A DNA stretch of 64,000 nucleotides from Clostridium mobile (GTDB taxonomy: Bacteria > Bacillota > Clostridia > Clostridiales > Clostridiaceae). A program made the translations under genes and the position numbers. The notes beneath the pieces were generated by a model. It was not told where the DNA came from. It made no database searches and was given only the letters and a program-made list of their open reading frames with translations. Positions 1 to 7,975 of this stretch are shown in pieces. Every line of letters starts with the position of its first letter. The first letter of the stretch is position 1. Location of the stretch: NCBI RefSeq assembly GCF_018918285.1, contig NZ_JAHLQF010000003.1, positions 310,001 through 374,000 of the forward strand. Reading direction: 5' to 3'.

Positions 1-719
1 ATATGTTAATGCAGGGATACGACTTTTTAGAACTATTTAGAAGACATGATTGTGTTATGCAATTAGGTGGAGATGATCAATGGAGTAACATGTTGGCAGG
101 AGCAGATTTGATCAGAAGAAAAGAAGGAAAACCTGCTTTTGCAATGACTTGTACTTTACTAACTAATAGTGAAGGAAACAAAATGGGTAAAACTGTTAAT
201 GGTGCATTATGGTTAGATAAAGAAAAGACTACTCCTTATGAATTCTATCAATATTGGAGAAATGTTGATGATGCAGATGTAGAAAAGTGTCTGGCTCTAT
301 TAACATTCTTACCAATGGATGAAGTAAGAAGATTAGGTGCACTAGAAGGCTCAGAAATAAATGAAGCTAAAAAAGTACTTGCATACGAAGTTACTAAGTT
401 AATTCATGGAGAAGAAGAAGCCCAAAGATCCAAAGAAGCTTCAGAGGCTCTATTTGGTGCTGGAAAGGATATGAGCAATGTTCCAACATCATATATTACA
501 AAAGACAAATTAAATTCCTCATTGCTTGATATTCTTGTTGAAACAAAAATAATTCCATCAAAAGGAGAAGGAAGAAGATTAATACAACAGGGTGGATTAA
601 ATATAAATGATAACAAAGTTACAGATGTAAACTTAATAATTACAGAGAATGATTTCGCAGATGGTAGTGTTATAATTAGAAGAGGAAAGAAAAATTATAA
701 TAGAATAGTGCTTGAATAA
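1..719 (+). CDS. tyrS: Tyrosyl-tRNA synthetase, C-terminal part (5' end outside window)
   Basis: Charges tRNA-Tyr with tyrosine in the cytoplasm. The frame is open from the window edge, so the N-terminal third is missing; about 238 residues remain of a protein that is usually about 400. Visible are the GGDDQWSN tyrosine/ATP-site segment and the class I KMSKS-type loop as KMGKT, followed by the anticodon-binding region and a C-terminal S4-like RNA-binding domain ([19 protein letters not shown]). It ends just before a strong terminator at 795-846. The family call is secure; any upstream T-box leader would lie outside the window. Confidence 0.97.
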   Translation, partial: MLMQGYDFLELFRRHDCVMQLGGDDQWSNMLAGADLIRRKEGKPAFAMTCTLLTNSEGNKMGKTVNGALWLDKEKTTPYEFYQYWRNVDDADVEKCLALLTFLPMDEVRRLGALEGSEINEAKKVLAYEVTKLIHGEEEAQRSKEASEALFGAGKDMSNVPTSYITKDKLNSSLLDILVETKIIPSKGEGRRLIQQGGLNINDNKVTDVNLIITENDFADGSVIIRRGKKNYNRIVLE

Positions 720-730
720 ATATAATGAGT

Positions 731-745
731 TTATCATTATGATAA
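731..745. promoter_or_regulatory. Dyad operator TTATCA-N3-TGATAA (copy 1, upstream of hydantoinase unit)
   Basis: A perfect TTATCA/TGATAA dyad with a 3-base spacer, just after the tyrS stop. Three more perfect copies lie at 4280-4294, 4347-4361 and 4365-4379, upstream of ridA. One-mismatch versions at 802-816 and 820-834 fall inside the tyrS terminator and may be incidental. The site lies about 335 bases upstream of the -24/-12 promoter at 1078-1094, so it could act as an enhancer for a sigma-54 activator; that role is inferred. Confidence 0.6.
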
Positions 746-794
746 AAAATATTGATGAAAAATTCAATGAAAAGTTGGAAAACTAATGTCTCAT

Positions 795-846
795 AAGCTT
801 ATTATCGATTTGATAATTTTTTTCAAATTGATAATAAGCTTTTTTC
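795..846 (+). terminator. Rho-independent terminator of tyrS
   Basis: The arms at 795-806 and 830-841 are perfectly complementary (AAGCTTATTATC). An inner ATTTGA/TCAAAT pairing extends the stem after one mismatch, and the hairpin runs directly into a T tract. It closes the tyrS transcript. Confidence 0.85.
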
Positions 847-869
847 TATTATATATTAAAATTCTATAA

Positions 870-1015
870 TTTATTATTCTATCCGATGACTACCATCCGT
901 AATACTCCCATCTTCTACGCATAACTGATGCTACGTCCCTGGATAAGTTCTTCTAAGCTTCAGTTGGAGTAAGTATTCCTTTTAAGCAAACTCCATCTGA
1001 AGCTAAGAATCACTT
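870..1015. other. Unidentified structured non-coding element
   Basis: This AT-poorer island lies between the tyrS terminator and the hydantoinase promoter. It has no credible ORF. It contains a long hairpin: the arm at about 952-971 pairs with the arm at about 990-1010 in 18 of 20 positions, around a loop of about 18 bases. Further short self-complementary blocks sit to its left, such as GCAT-loop-ATGC near 919-931. It could be a small RNA on either strand, or a palindromic remnant of an IS200/IS605-like element. I cannot assign it to a family. Confidence 0.4.
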
Positions 1016-1077
1016 GATAGTAATGAAATATAAGTAAATCCAAGATATAACATAAATAAATATAATATTATAAGGAA

Positions 1078-1094
1078 TTGGTATGAAGTTTGCT
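1078..1094 (+). promoter_or_regulatory. Sigma-54 (-24/-12) promoter of hydantoinase-permease unit
   Basis: TTGGTATGAAGTTTGCT has the -24 GG at 1080-1081 and the -12 GC at 1092-1093, exactly ten bases apart. It agrees with the YTGGCACGN4TTGCW consensus except at two positions. It lies 64 bases before the hydantoinase start. A matching and even better promoter precedes ridA. Confidence 0.65.
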
Positions 1095-1157
1095 CTTATA
1101 TATCAGAAAATATTTAATCTTCAAAATATTATTTTGTAAATTAAGGAGGATATTGAT

Positions 1158-2585
1158 ATGTATGACTTAACAATCAAAAATGGGTATGTAGTATCTCCCT
1201 CTTCTACAATTAAGGCTCATATAGGTATTAAGAATGGAGAAATAAAATCAATAGGACTAGGAGAAGAATTTGACAATAGTAAAAGAGTAATTGATGCAGA
1301 GGGAAAATATATATTACCAGGAGTTATAGATGCTCATATGCATGTAGAAGCACCTTTTCAAGGATGTTTTGGGGCAAATGATTTTTATACTCAAAGTATA
1401 TCCGCAGCTTTTGGTGGAGTTACCATGATGATGGACTTTACTAATACATTTAAAGGTAACTCTGTATTGGAAGCTGTTAAAGAAAGGCATAAAGAAATGA
1501 GCAAATCAGCCATTGACTACAGTATACATGGTAAATTCGTTGAAGCACCACAAAATATAATAGATGAAATAGAAAAAATCGTAGAGTACGGATGCCCTTC
1601 ATTTAAAATGTTTATGACATATAAAAAAGAAGGGGTTATGTCTGAAGATGAGACATTAATAAAAGTATTTAATAAATCAAAGGAATTAAGCGCACTTCCC
1701 ATGGTTCATGCTGAGAACAATGCTATAGCGGAATTAAATATTGAAAAATTTAGAGAAGAAGGAAACTTGAGTTGGTCTAAATTTGCAGAAGCTAAACCTA
1801 TATTATGTGAAGCTGAAGCAGTGAGTAGGTCTATATATTTTTCTAAATATGTAGGAAATGCTTTGTGTATAGTTCACACAACCAATGGGGAAGCTTTGGA
1901 GGTTGCAAAAAAGGCTCAAAATAATGGATATCCAATATATATAGAGACATGTCCTCATTATTTAACTATTTTCAAAGATATATATGAAAATTTGGAAAGT
2001 GGTCATTTGGCCATTTGTTCCCCTCCATTAAGAACAAAAGAGGAAGCAGAAAATCTGTGGAAGGGTATACAAGAGGGCGTAATATCTATTACTGGATCAG
2101 ATGATTGTACATATTCAAGAGAAGAGAAATCCATGTTTTTAGAGAAAGATGATAGGGGAAATATAATACATGATTTTACTAAAGTAGTAAATGGACTTTC
2201 AGGAACTGAGATAAGATTACCTATATTATTATCAGAAGGAGTATCAAAAGGAAGAATATCAATAAATAAATTGTGTGAGATTACAAGTACTAACATTGCA
2301 AGGCTTTATGGATGTTACCCTCAAAAGGGCATATTAGCTCCAGGAAGTGATGCAGACATTGTCATAGTGGATATGGATAAAGAAGTGACTTTATCTCATA
2401 ACATTCTTCACAATAATATAGATTATTGTTTACATGAGGGAATGAAGGTGAAGGGATATCCTGTAATGACAATAGCTAGAGGTAAGGTTATAGTGGAAAA
2501 TGGTGAGTTTCATGGTAACAAAGGAGAAGGAAGATTTATAAAGAGAAAAATTGATAAAAGAATATTAGAAAAATTTAGCTTATAG
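1158..2585 (+). CDS. hyuA: Dihydropyrimidinase / hydantoinase (HyuA/YgeZ type)
   Basis: A 475-residue cyclic-amidohydrolase that opens hydantoin, dihydropyrimidine or related ureide rings. Metal-site features are in family order: DAHMHVEA (HxH, about residue 60), the carboxylated-lysine segment SFKMFMTYK (about 150), HAEN (about 184), HTTNGEA (about 238) and the late Asp in GSDDCTY (about 315). The length is typical. AAGGAGG precedes the ATG. It is co-directional with an NCS1 permease 102 bases downstream, so uptake and ring opening are probably coupled. E. coli ygeZ/hyuA sits beside ygeX and ygeY, as here, which points to purine-derived substrates. The exact substrate is not readable from sequence. 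Confidence 0.9.
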   Translation: MYDLTIKNGYVVSPSSTIKAHIGIKNGEIKSIGLGEEFDNSKRVIDAEGKYILPGVIDAHMHVEAPFQGCFGANDFYTQSISAAFGGVTMMMDFTNTFKGNSVLEAVKERHKEMSKSAIDYSIHGKFVEAPQNIIDEIEKIVEYGCPSFKMFMTYKKEGVMSEDETLIKVFNKSKELSALPMVHAENNAIAELNIEKFREEGNLSWSKFAEAKPILCEAEAVSRSIYFSKYVGNALCIVHTTNGEALEVAKKAQNNGYPIYIETCPHYLTIFKDIYENLESGHLAICSPPLRTKEEAENLWKGIQEGVISITGSDDCTYSREEKSMFLEKDDRGNIIHDFTKVVNGLSGTEIRLPILLSEGVSKGRISINKLCEITSTNIARLYGCYPQKGILAPGSDADIVIVDMDKEVTLSHNILHNNIDYCLHEGMKVKGYPVMTIARGKVIVENGEFHGNKGEGRFIKRKIDKRILEKFSL

Positions 2586-2687
2586 TTTAGTTTAAACTAT
2601 GTGATATATGAAAAATAGCACACAAAAAATAAAAGATAAAGAAATTTAGGATTATGACTTATTTAATTTTAAATAGGAGGAATAAAT

Positions 2688-4061
2688 ATGGAAATTAAAA
2701 ATTCTCTTACAAGTCCAGAACTTCTACCAACGAAAGATTCGGAAAGAGATATATCTTTATTAGATTTTACACTACTTTGGTCTGGAATGACTATTAATAT
2801 TGCTGGTTTTGCTATAGGCGCACAACTTTATCCAGGATTGTCACCTATGAAAATTATATATGCTATACTTGTTGCATATTTAATGGTTACTGGTCTATTA
2901 GTGTTAACAGGAGATATTGGAATTAAATATGGAATACCTTTTGCAGTATATACTCGAGCTTGTTTTGGATATAAGGGTTCATATATAGCTGGGTTTATAA
3001 GGGCTATACCTTGCTTTTTCTGGTTTGGATTTCAAACCTGGGTTGGTGCAATAGCGCTAAATGAAGTTATGAAAATGTTAGTTGGATATTCAAATGTTAC
3101 ATTACTAATTATACTATTTGGGGCAATTCAAATAATTAATGCAATCTATGGATTGAAGGCTATGGCTAAATTTGATTGGATTGCCATACCTACTTTAGCA
3201 ATAGTATTAGGGGCTATGATGTTTTGGTTACTTAAAACCCATAATGTTACTATTGTTGATATATTAGCTACTCCAGGAGATAATACAGCACCTTTTTCAT
3301 TTGCGGTGATGGGTATTGCAGGTGGATGGATTACAATGGCTTTGAATAGCCCTGATTTAACTAGGAGCCTAAAGAGAAGTGAAAACTATGAAAATCAGAC
3401 TTTCTTCCAAAGAAATAAAAATTCCATAATAGCTCAAATACTAGGCCTTGTTTTAGTAGGTACTGCAATATTGTTAGTTGGTATGACCGCAGGAATATTA
3501 ACTGGGACATGGAATCCTATAGATGTAGTTATAGAAAGCTTTGGTAGTTCTAAACCTGTAGTTTTAGCATTTTGTTTTTTAACAATAGTTTTTGCACAAT
3601 GGTCCACTAATACGGCAGCTAACCTATTACCACCAGCATACATAATGCTTAATATATTTCCTAAACTAAATTTTGTAACTTCTACAATAATTTCAGGTAT
3701 TATAGGAATTGTTATTTTACCTTGGAAGTTTGGAAATTATCTTGTTCAATTTCAGGCTATAACATCTGGTTTATTAGGGCCAATAGTAGGTATAATGATA
3801 ACAGATTATTATATCATAAGGAAACAAAAATTAAATGTTAAAGACTTATATGAGGAAGGTGGACAATATACCTATAAAAATAATTTTAATCCAGCAGGGA
3901 TGATATCTCTTTTCATATCTTTTGGTATTGCTATGATATTTAGTGATTATGCTTTCTTTATAGGATTTGGACTAAGCGTTGTTCTTTATATAGTTTTAAT
4001 GAGAACTATGGTTTTAAATAAATATGATCAAAAAATAGGCCAACATATACCATTTGATTAA
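2688..4061 (+). CDS. NCS1-family nucleobase/allantoin/hydantoin permease
   Basis: A 457-residue integral membrane protein with about twelve hydrophobic segments. An N-terminal LLWSGMTINIAGFAIGA segment and the PCFFWFGFQTWVGA region are typical of the NCS1 (cytosine, allantoin, hydantoin, uracil) symporters. AGGAGG precedes the ATG. Its position after the hydantoinase suggests it imports a purine or pyrimidine degradation intermediate. It probably shares the sigma-54 promoter at 1078-1094. The substrate is inferred from context only. Confidence 0.85.
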   Translation: MEIKNSLTSPELLPTKDSERDISLLDFTLLWSGMTINIAGFAIGAQLYPGLSPMKIIYAILVAYLMVTGLLVLTGDIGIKYGIPFAVYTRACFGYKGSYIAGFIRAIPCFFWFGFQTWVGAIALNEVMKMLVGYSNVTLLIILFGAIQIINAIYGLKAMAKFDWIAIPTLAIVLGAMMFWLLKTHNVTIVDILATPGDNTAPFSFAVMGIAGGWITMALNSPDLTRSLKRSENYENQTFFQRNKNSIIAQILGLVLVGTAILLVGMTAGILTGTWNPIDVVIESFGSSKPVVLAFCFLTIVFAQWSTNTAANLLPPAYIMLNIFPKLNFVTSTIISGIIGIVILPWKFGNYLVQFQAITSGLLGPIVGIMITDYYIIRKQKLNVKDLYEEGGQYTYKNNFNPAGMISLFISFGIAMIFSDYAFFIGFGLSVVLYIVLMRTMVLNKYDQKIGQHIPFD

Positions 4062-4064
4062 TAA

Positions 4065-4181
4065 TATACTTTATTATTTGGTAGCGTTGCTGCATTTATA
4101 TGTCAGCATCTAGGAGAGCCGTACGGTATAATGTCCGTTGTATTTGGATTAGTGGTAAGTACAATAGTCTGTGTAAATTAA
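4065..4181 (+). pseudogene. C-terminal remnant of a membrane transporter
   Basis: An open frame without a usable start runs from the stop at 4062-4064 to TAA at 4179-4181. It encodes a hydrophobic tail including ICQHLGEPYGIM followed by a membrane-like VVFGLVVSTIV segment. The frame ends exactly at a terminator (4166-4199), as the end of a real gene would. It resembles the last helix of a sodium:solute symporter, from memory and with low confidence. It suggests that a second transporter gene was deleted between the permease and ridA. Confidence 0.45.
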
Positions 4182-4206
4182 TAAATATATACACAGACTT
4201 TGTCTT
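4166..4206 (+). terminator. Rho-independent terminator after transporter remnant
   Basis: AGTCTGTGTA at 4166-4175 pairs perfectly with TACACAGACT at 4190-4199 and is followed by TTGTCTTT. It overlaps the stop codon of the transporter remnant and would end the permease transcript before the ridA enhancer region. Confidence 0.75.
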
Positions 4207-4279
4207 TGAGTACGCTAATTTTATATGGTTTTATTATGTGATTGTTAAATAGATAAATATGAAATTAAAATCATAGTTT

Positions 4280-4294
4280 TTATCAATATGATAA
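4280..4294. promoter_or_regulatory. Dyad operator TTATCA-N3-TGATAA (copy 2)
   Basis: TTATCAATATGATAA is identical to copy 3 at 4347-4361. It lies 142 bases upstream of the -24 element of the ridA promoter, a normal distance for an enhancer site of a sigma-54 activator. Confidence 0.65.
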
Positions 4295-4346
4295 TTTGTA
4301 CTGATTAAAATCTACTTATCACAGAGAAGTAATTGAAAAGCAACAT

Positions 4347-4379
4347 TTATCAATATGATAAAAATTATCATATTGATAA
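4347..4379. promoter_or_regulatory. Paired dyad operators TTATCA-N3-TGATAA (copies 3 and 4)
   Basis: Two 15-base dyads at 4347-4361 and 4365-4379 are separated by three bases and are reverse complements of one another, so the whole block is a 33-base palindrome. It ends 57 bases upstream of the -24 GG of the ridA promoter. Adjacent dyads suggest cooperative binding of an oligomeric activator. No T tract follows, so it is a poor terminator. Confidence 0.65.
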
Positions 4380-4433
4380 GTCAAAAAACATGAGAATTTC
4401 ATTAAACATATAGGAAGTATAGCTTTTTCTGCA

Positions 4434-4450
4434 TTGGCACGATTATTGCT
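4434..4450 (+). promoter_or_regulatory. Sigma-54 (-24/-12) promoter of ridA-ygeX-ygeY
   Basis: TTGGCACGATTATTGCT matches the sigma-54 consensus YTGGCACGN4TTGCW at every defined position. The -24 GG is at 4436-4437 and the -12 GC at 4448-4449. It lies 108 bases before the ridA start, downstream of three operator dyads. This is the clearest promoter in the window. Confidence 0.85.
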
Positions 4451-4557
4451 GTATTTATAAACAATTTAGAATATAACCAAGATAGTTACCTATTAATAAA
4501 TAGGGATATTAGAACTGATTAGCTATCGGATAAAAGATCTTAAAGGAGGAATTAAAA

Positions 4558-4941
4558 TTGAACAAAAGAATTATATGTAGTAAAAATGCGCCGGCTGCTA
4601 TAGGGCCATATTCACAAGGGATTGGATTTTCTAACTTAGTTTTTCTTTCAGGACAACTTCCTGTTAATCCAAGTACTGGAGAAATGCCAAAAGGCGTAGA
4701 AGAGCAAGCGAAGCAATCCATTGAAAATATTATATCAATATTAAAAGAAGAAGGATTAACTCTTAGAGATGTAGTTAAGACTACAGTATTTTTAAAGAAC
4801 TTAGAAAATTTTTCAAAGGTAAATGAAATATATGGTGAGTATTTCGAAGGATTCTATCCTGCAAGAAGCTGTGTTGAAGTAGCAGCACTTCCTAAGGATG
4901 CAGAAATTGAAATAGAAGTTATTGCAGTGAAAAATGATTAA
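4558..4941 (+). CDS. ridA: RidA family enamine/imine deaminase
   Basis: A 127-residue RidA (YjgF/YER057c) protein that hydrolyses reactive 2-aminoacrylate-type enamines to keto acids and ammonia. Family signatures are visible: APAAIGPYSQG near the N terminus, FLSGQLPVNP, and the C-terminal PARSCVEVAALPKDAEIEIEV with the substrate-binding Arg. The start is TTG with AAAGGAGG eight bases upstream. The next gene, ygeX, makes aminoacrylate as an intermediate, so a dedicated deaminase in the same operon makes chemical sense. The spacing to ygeX is 17 bases. Confidence 0.95.
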   Translation: MNKRIICSKNAPAAIGPYSQGIGFSNLVFLSGQLPVNPSTGEMPKGVEEQAKQSIENIISILKEEGLTLRDVVKTTVFLKNLENFSKVNEIYGEYFEGFYPARSCVEVAALPKDAEIEIEVIAVKND

Positions 4942-4958
4942 ATAACTGGAGGTAGATA

Positions 4959-6185
4959 ATGATGAAAAAGGAACTAATAAAGTCTGTATTAAATGAGAGA
5001 GCGAGAGATAAAGGATATAAAAAAGTTAACACAGACTTTATATCAGATAAGGTTATAGGCAATGTGAGGGATTTTCATAAAAGTTTCTCAGAATACTCAG
5101 TTACTCCATTACACAAATTGGATAATTTAGCTAAGTACTTAGGAGTAAATAATATATTTTTAAAGGATGAATCTTATAGATTTGGCCTTAATGCATTTAA
5201 AGTATTAGGAGGTTCCTACTCAATAGGAAAATATCTAAGCAAAAAACTTGGAATGGATATATCAGAAGTATCTTTTGACCTATTAAGATCAAAGGAAATT
5301 AAAGAAAAGCTAGGAGAAATAACTTTTGTAACAGCAACAGATGGAAATCACGGAAGAGGAGTAGCGTGGGCAGCTAATCAGTTAGGACAAAAATCAGTTG
5401 TATACATGCCAAAGGGCTCATCTCTAACTAGATTAGAAAACATAAGAAAAGAAGGGGCTGAAGCAAGTATCATAGATGGAAACTATGATGATGCTGTAAG
5501 ACTTTCAGATGAAATGGCTAAGAAGCATGGATGGGTAGTAGTTCAAGATACAGCTTGGGAAGGATACGAGGATATTCCAACATGGATAATGCAAGGATAT
5601 GGAACATTAATCCATGAAGCTATGGAGCAGTTAAATGAAAATGGAGTAGATAATCCAACCCACGTGTTTGTGCAAGCAGGGGTAGGTTCTTTTGCAGGAG
5701 CAGTACAAGGATATTTAGCATCAAAATTTGGAGAAGATAGACCGATAACTATTGTATTAGAACCAGATTATGCACCATGCATATACAAATCAGCTAAAAT
5801 AAATGATGGTAAACCGCACATAGTAACAGGCGATATGCAAACTATAATGGCAGGACTAGCTTGTGGAGAACCAAATACAATAAGCTGGGAAGTATTAAGG
5901 GACTATTCAGATGCATACTTCTCTTGTCCAGACTATGTGGCAGCGAGAGGAATGAGAATATTAGCTAGTCCACTTAAGGGAGATCCACAGATAATATCTG
6001 GAGAATCAGGAGCCGTTGGAACAGGAGTACTAAGCTTGCTTATGGAAAAGGACTGCTACAAAGAGCTAAGAGAAAAACTAGGATTTAATGAAGATTCAAA
6101 GATATTAATAATTAGTACAGAAGGGAATACAGACCCTTATAAATATAGAGATATAGTATGGGATGGAGACAATGCTTCCATTTAG
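4959..6185 (+). CDS. ygeX: 2,3-diaminopropionate ammonia-lyase (PLP)
   Basis: A 408-residue fold-type II PLP enzyme that converts 2,3-diaminopropionate to pyruvate and two ammonia. The PLP lysine lies in FGLNAFKVLGGSYS (about residue 78). The substrate loop ATDGNHGRGVAWAA and the phosphate-binding QAGVGSFAGAV segment are intact. The length is normal for YgeX/DpaL. GGAGG precedes tandem ATG codons at 4959 and 4962. The operon with ridA and ygeY reproduces part of the E. coli ygeW-X-Y-Z region, which is linked to anaerobic purine/urate breakdown. Carbamoyltransferase ygeW, ygfK, ssnA and xanthine dehydrogenase genes are not in this window. Confidence 0.93.
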   Translation: MMKKELIKSVLNERARDKGYKKVNTDFISDKVIGNVRDFHKSFSEYSVTPLHKLDNLAKYLGVNNIFLKDESYRFGLNAFKVLGGSYSIGKYLSKKLGMDISEVSFDLLRSKEIKEKLGEITFVTATDGNHGRGVAWAANQLGQKSVVYMPKGSSLTRLENIRKEGAEASIIDGNYDDAVRLSDEMAKKHGWVVVQDTAWEGYEDIPTWIMQGYGTLIHEAMEQLNENGVDNPTHVFVQAGVGSFAGAVQGYLASKFGEDRPITIVLEPDYAPCIYKSAKINDGKPHIVTGDMQTIMAGLACGEPNTISWEVLRDYSDAYFSCPDYVAARGMRILASPLKGDPQIISGESGAVGTGVLSLLMEKDCYKELREKLGFNEDSKILIISTEGNTDPYKYRDIVWDGDNASI

Positions 6186-6243
6186 CAATTAATAAAGATG
6201 AGGGTTAATGGGAAAAAAATAAATTTTGAAAGGGGACTTTAAA

Positions 6244-7428
6244 ATGTTAACAGTTGAGAAACAAGAAAAGGTAATTAAAATATGTCAAGAGCTTATACAA
6301 TCTAAAAGTTACTCTGGTGGAGAAGGAGAAGTTGTAGAAAAACTAAAGAAAATATTCAATGAATTAGGTTTTGATAGCTTTTATGTAGATGAATATGGAA
6401 ACATAGTTGGATGCATAAAAGGAAATAAGCCAGGTAAAAAAGTATTATTTGATGCTCATATAGATACAGTAGAAGTTTCAGATCCATCGAAGTGGACAGT
6501 GGAACCATTTGCTGGAGAAGTGAAAGATGGAAAGGTATACGGAAGAGGGGCTTCTGACATGAAAGGTGCCCTAGCAGCTATGATTTGTGGTGCGGCAAAC
6601 TTTGCAGAAGCTACAGGAAGAAATTTTGCAGGAGAAGTATACGTAGCTGGAGTTGTTCACGAAGAATGCTTCGAAGGAGTTGCAGCAAGAAAAATCAGTG
6701 AGAGAGTAAAACCTGATTATGTTGTAATTGGAGAGGCTTCAGAATGTAACTTAAAAATAGGACAAAGAGGTAGAGCAGAAATAGTCGTTGAAACTTATGG
6801 AAAACCAGCTCACTCAGCAAACCCGCAAAAAGGAATTAACGCAGTATACAAAGCATCAAAATTAATTAACAGAGTAAGAGAAATGGAAATGACCTATGAT
6901 GAAGAATTAGGACATGGAATATTAGAATTAGTTGATATAAAATCCTCACCATATCCAGGAGCTTCAGTAGTACCAGATTACTGTAAGATAACTTATGACA
7001 GAAGACTTTTGGTTGGAGAAAGTAAAGAAGGAGTATTAAAGCCAGTATTAGATTTAATTGAAGAAATGAAAAAAGAAGATGCAGAATTCGATGCTAAGGC
7101 TTTCTACGCTAAGGGAACAGAGAAATGCTATACAGGAGAAATAATTTCTGATGAAAGATTTTTCCCGGCATGGAGATACTCAAAAGAAGATGATTTTGTT
7201 AAAAATTCCTATGATTCATTAATAGAATCAGGATTAAATCCTATAGTAACTTACTACTCCTTCTGTACAAATGGAAGCCACTACGCAGGAGAAGCAGGGA
7301 TAAAGACAATAGGATTTGGACCATCTAAAGAAAATTTAGCTCATACAATAGATGAGCATATTGAAATAGAACAGTTAGTAAAAGCTACTAAAGGATACGA
7401 GGCTATAAGCAAAGCTTTATTAAAGTAA
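6244..7428 (+). CDS. ygeY: YgeY family M20 peptidase/deacylase
   Basis: A 394-residue zinc-dependent M20 amidohydrolase. The metal and catalytic motifs are DAHIDTVEV (about residue 72), GRGASDMKGALAAM (about 103) and VHEECFEG (about 138), with dimerisation-domain PAHSANPQKG. The start is placed at ATG 6244 because AAAGGGGAC sits seven bases before it; an upstream in-frame TTG at 6226 overlaps that SD and is unlikely. It is the third gene of the ridA operon, 58 bases after ygeX. In urate-degrading anaerobes ygeY is part of the required set; the exact amide cleaved is not shown by the sequence. Confidence 0.92.
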   Translation: MLTVEKQEKVIKICQELIQSKSYSGGEGEVVEKLKKIFNELGFDSFYVDEYGNIVGCIKGNKPGKKVLFDAHIDTVEVSDPSKWTVEPFAGEVKDGKVYGRGASDMKGALAAMICGAANFAEATGRNFAGEVYVAGVVHEECFEGVAARKISERVKPDYVVIGEASECNLKIGQRGRAEIVVETYGKPAHSANPQKGINAVYKASKLINRVREMEMTYDEELGHGILELVDIKSSPYPGASVVPDYCKITYDRRLLVGESKEGVLKPVLDLIEEMKKEDAEFDAKAFYAKGTEKCYTGEIISDERFFPAWRYSKEDDFVKNSYDSLIESGLNPIVTYYSFCTNGSHYAGEAGIKTIGFGPSKENLAHTIDEHIEIEQLVKATKGYEAISKALLK

Positions 7429-7471
7429 AATTTACAGTATAAATTGATTATATATAAATAAGGACACGTTC

Positions 7472-7513
7472 AATAAGGTACTAAGGATTTAAAACCTCAG
7501 TACCTTATTTTTT
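7472..7513. terminator. Bidirectional terminator between ygeY and rimI
   Basis: AATAAGGTACT at 7472-7482 pairs with AGTACCTTATT at 7499-7509. The stem is lengthened by GG/CC pairs in the loop, with T-rich DNA on the plus side. It lies between convergent genes and can end both. Confidence 0.8.
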
Positions 7514-7519
7514 ATATAC

Positions 7520-7975
7520 TTATATATTATATTTCCACATGATTATGGCATCTTCTCTATTATCGCTATAGTAATTTTTTCTAACACCTTCATTGACAAA
7601 ATCAAATTTTTCATAAAGCTTTTGAGCAATTATATTAGATTTTCTAACTTCTAAGGTCATGCTATGTACTGCATGACTTTTACATTGTTCTATTAATTCT
7701 TCTAATAATGCAGAAGCTATACCTATACTCCTATAATTAGGATGAACGGCAATATTGGTTATATGACCCTCATCTAGAATAACCCATATCCCGGCATAAC
7801 CTATAACTTTATCATCTTTTAATACTACTAAATATAAAGAATTTTCATTAACGATTTCATTTTCTACAGACATTCTGCTCCAAGGTACTGAAAAGGATAA
7901 ATCATTAATTTCGCATATATCATCTATATGGCCCATATTAGCAATAGAAAATTTAAAGTCCATTTTTATTTTCAT
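7520..7975 (-). CDS. rimI: Ribosomal-protein-alanine N-acetyltransferase RimI
   Basis: A 151-residue GNAT acetyltransferase that acetylates the N-terminal alanine of ribosomal protein S18 and perhaps other proteins. The acetyl-CoA motif is NIAVHPNYRSIGIASALLEEL (residues about 90-110), followed by the LEVRKSNIIAQKLYEKFDFVNEG segment characteristic of RimI. The start overlaps the 3' end of tsaB by 23 bases, indicating translational coupling. The order tsaE-tsaB-rimI is conserved in Firmicutes and supports the assignment. An internal ATG at 7963 is an alternative start with no better SD. Confidence 0.93.
   Translation of the reverse strand: MKIKMDFKFSIANMGHIDDICEINDLSFSVPWSRMSVENEIVNENSLYLVVLKDDKVIGYAGIWVILDEGHITNIAVHPNYRSIGIASALLEELIEQCKSHAVHSMTLEVRKSNIIAQKLYEKFDFVNEGVRKNYYSDNREDAIIMWKYNI

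Noticed and set aside
802-834. Two more TTATCA-N3-TGATAA-like sites inside the tyrS terminator
   Set aside because: Each has one mismatch and both are explained by the complementary arms of the hairpin, so they were not counted as operators.
6226-6243. Upstream TTG start for ygeY
   Set aside because: It overlaps the AAAGGGGAC Shine-Dalgarno sequence of the ATG at 6244. The same reasoning moved the starts of several other genes downstream (HD-GYP, lipoprotein, rex, etfA, guaA, pilMN, ABC-F).
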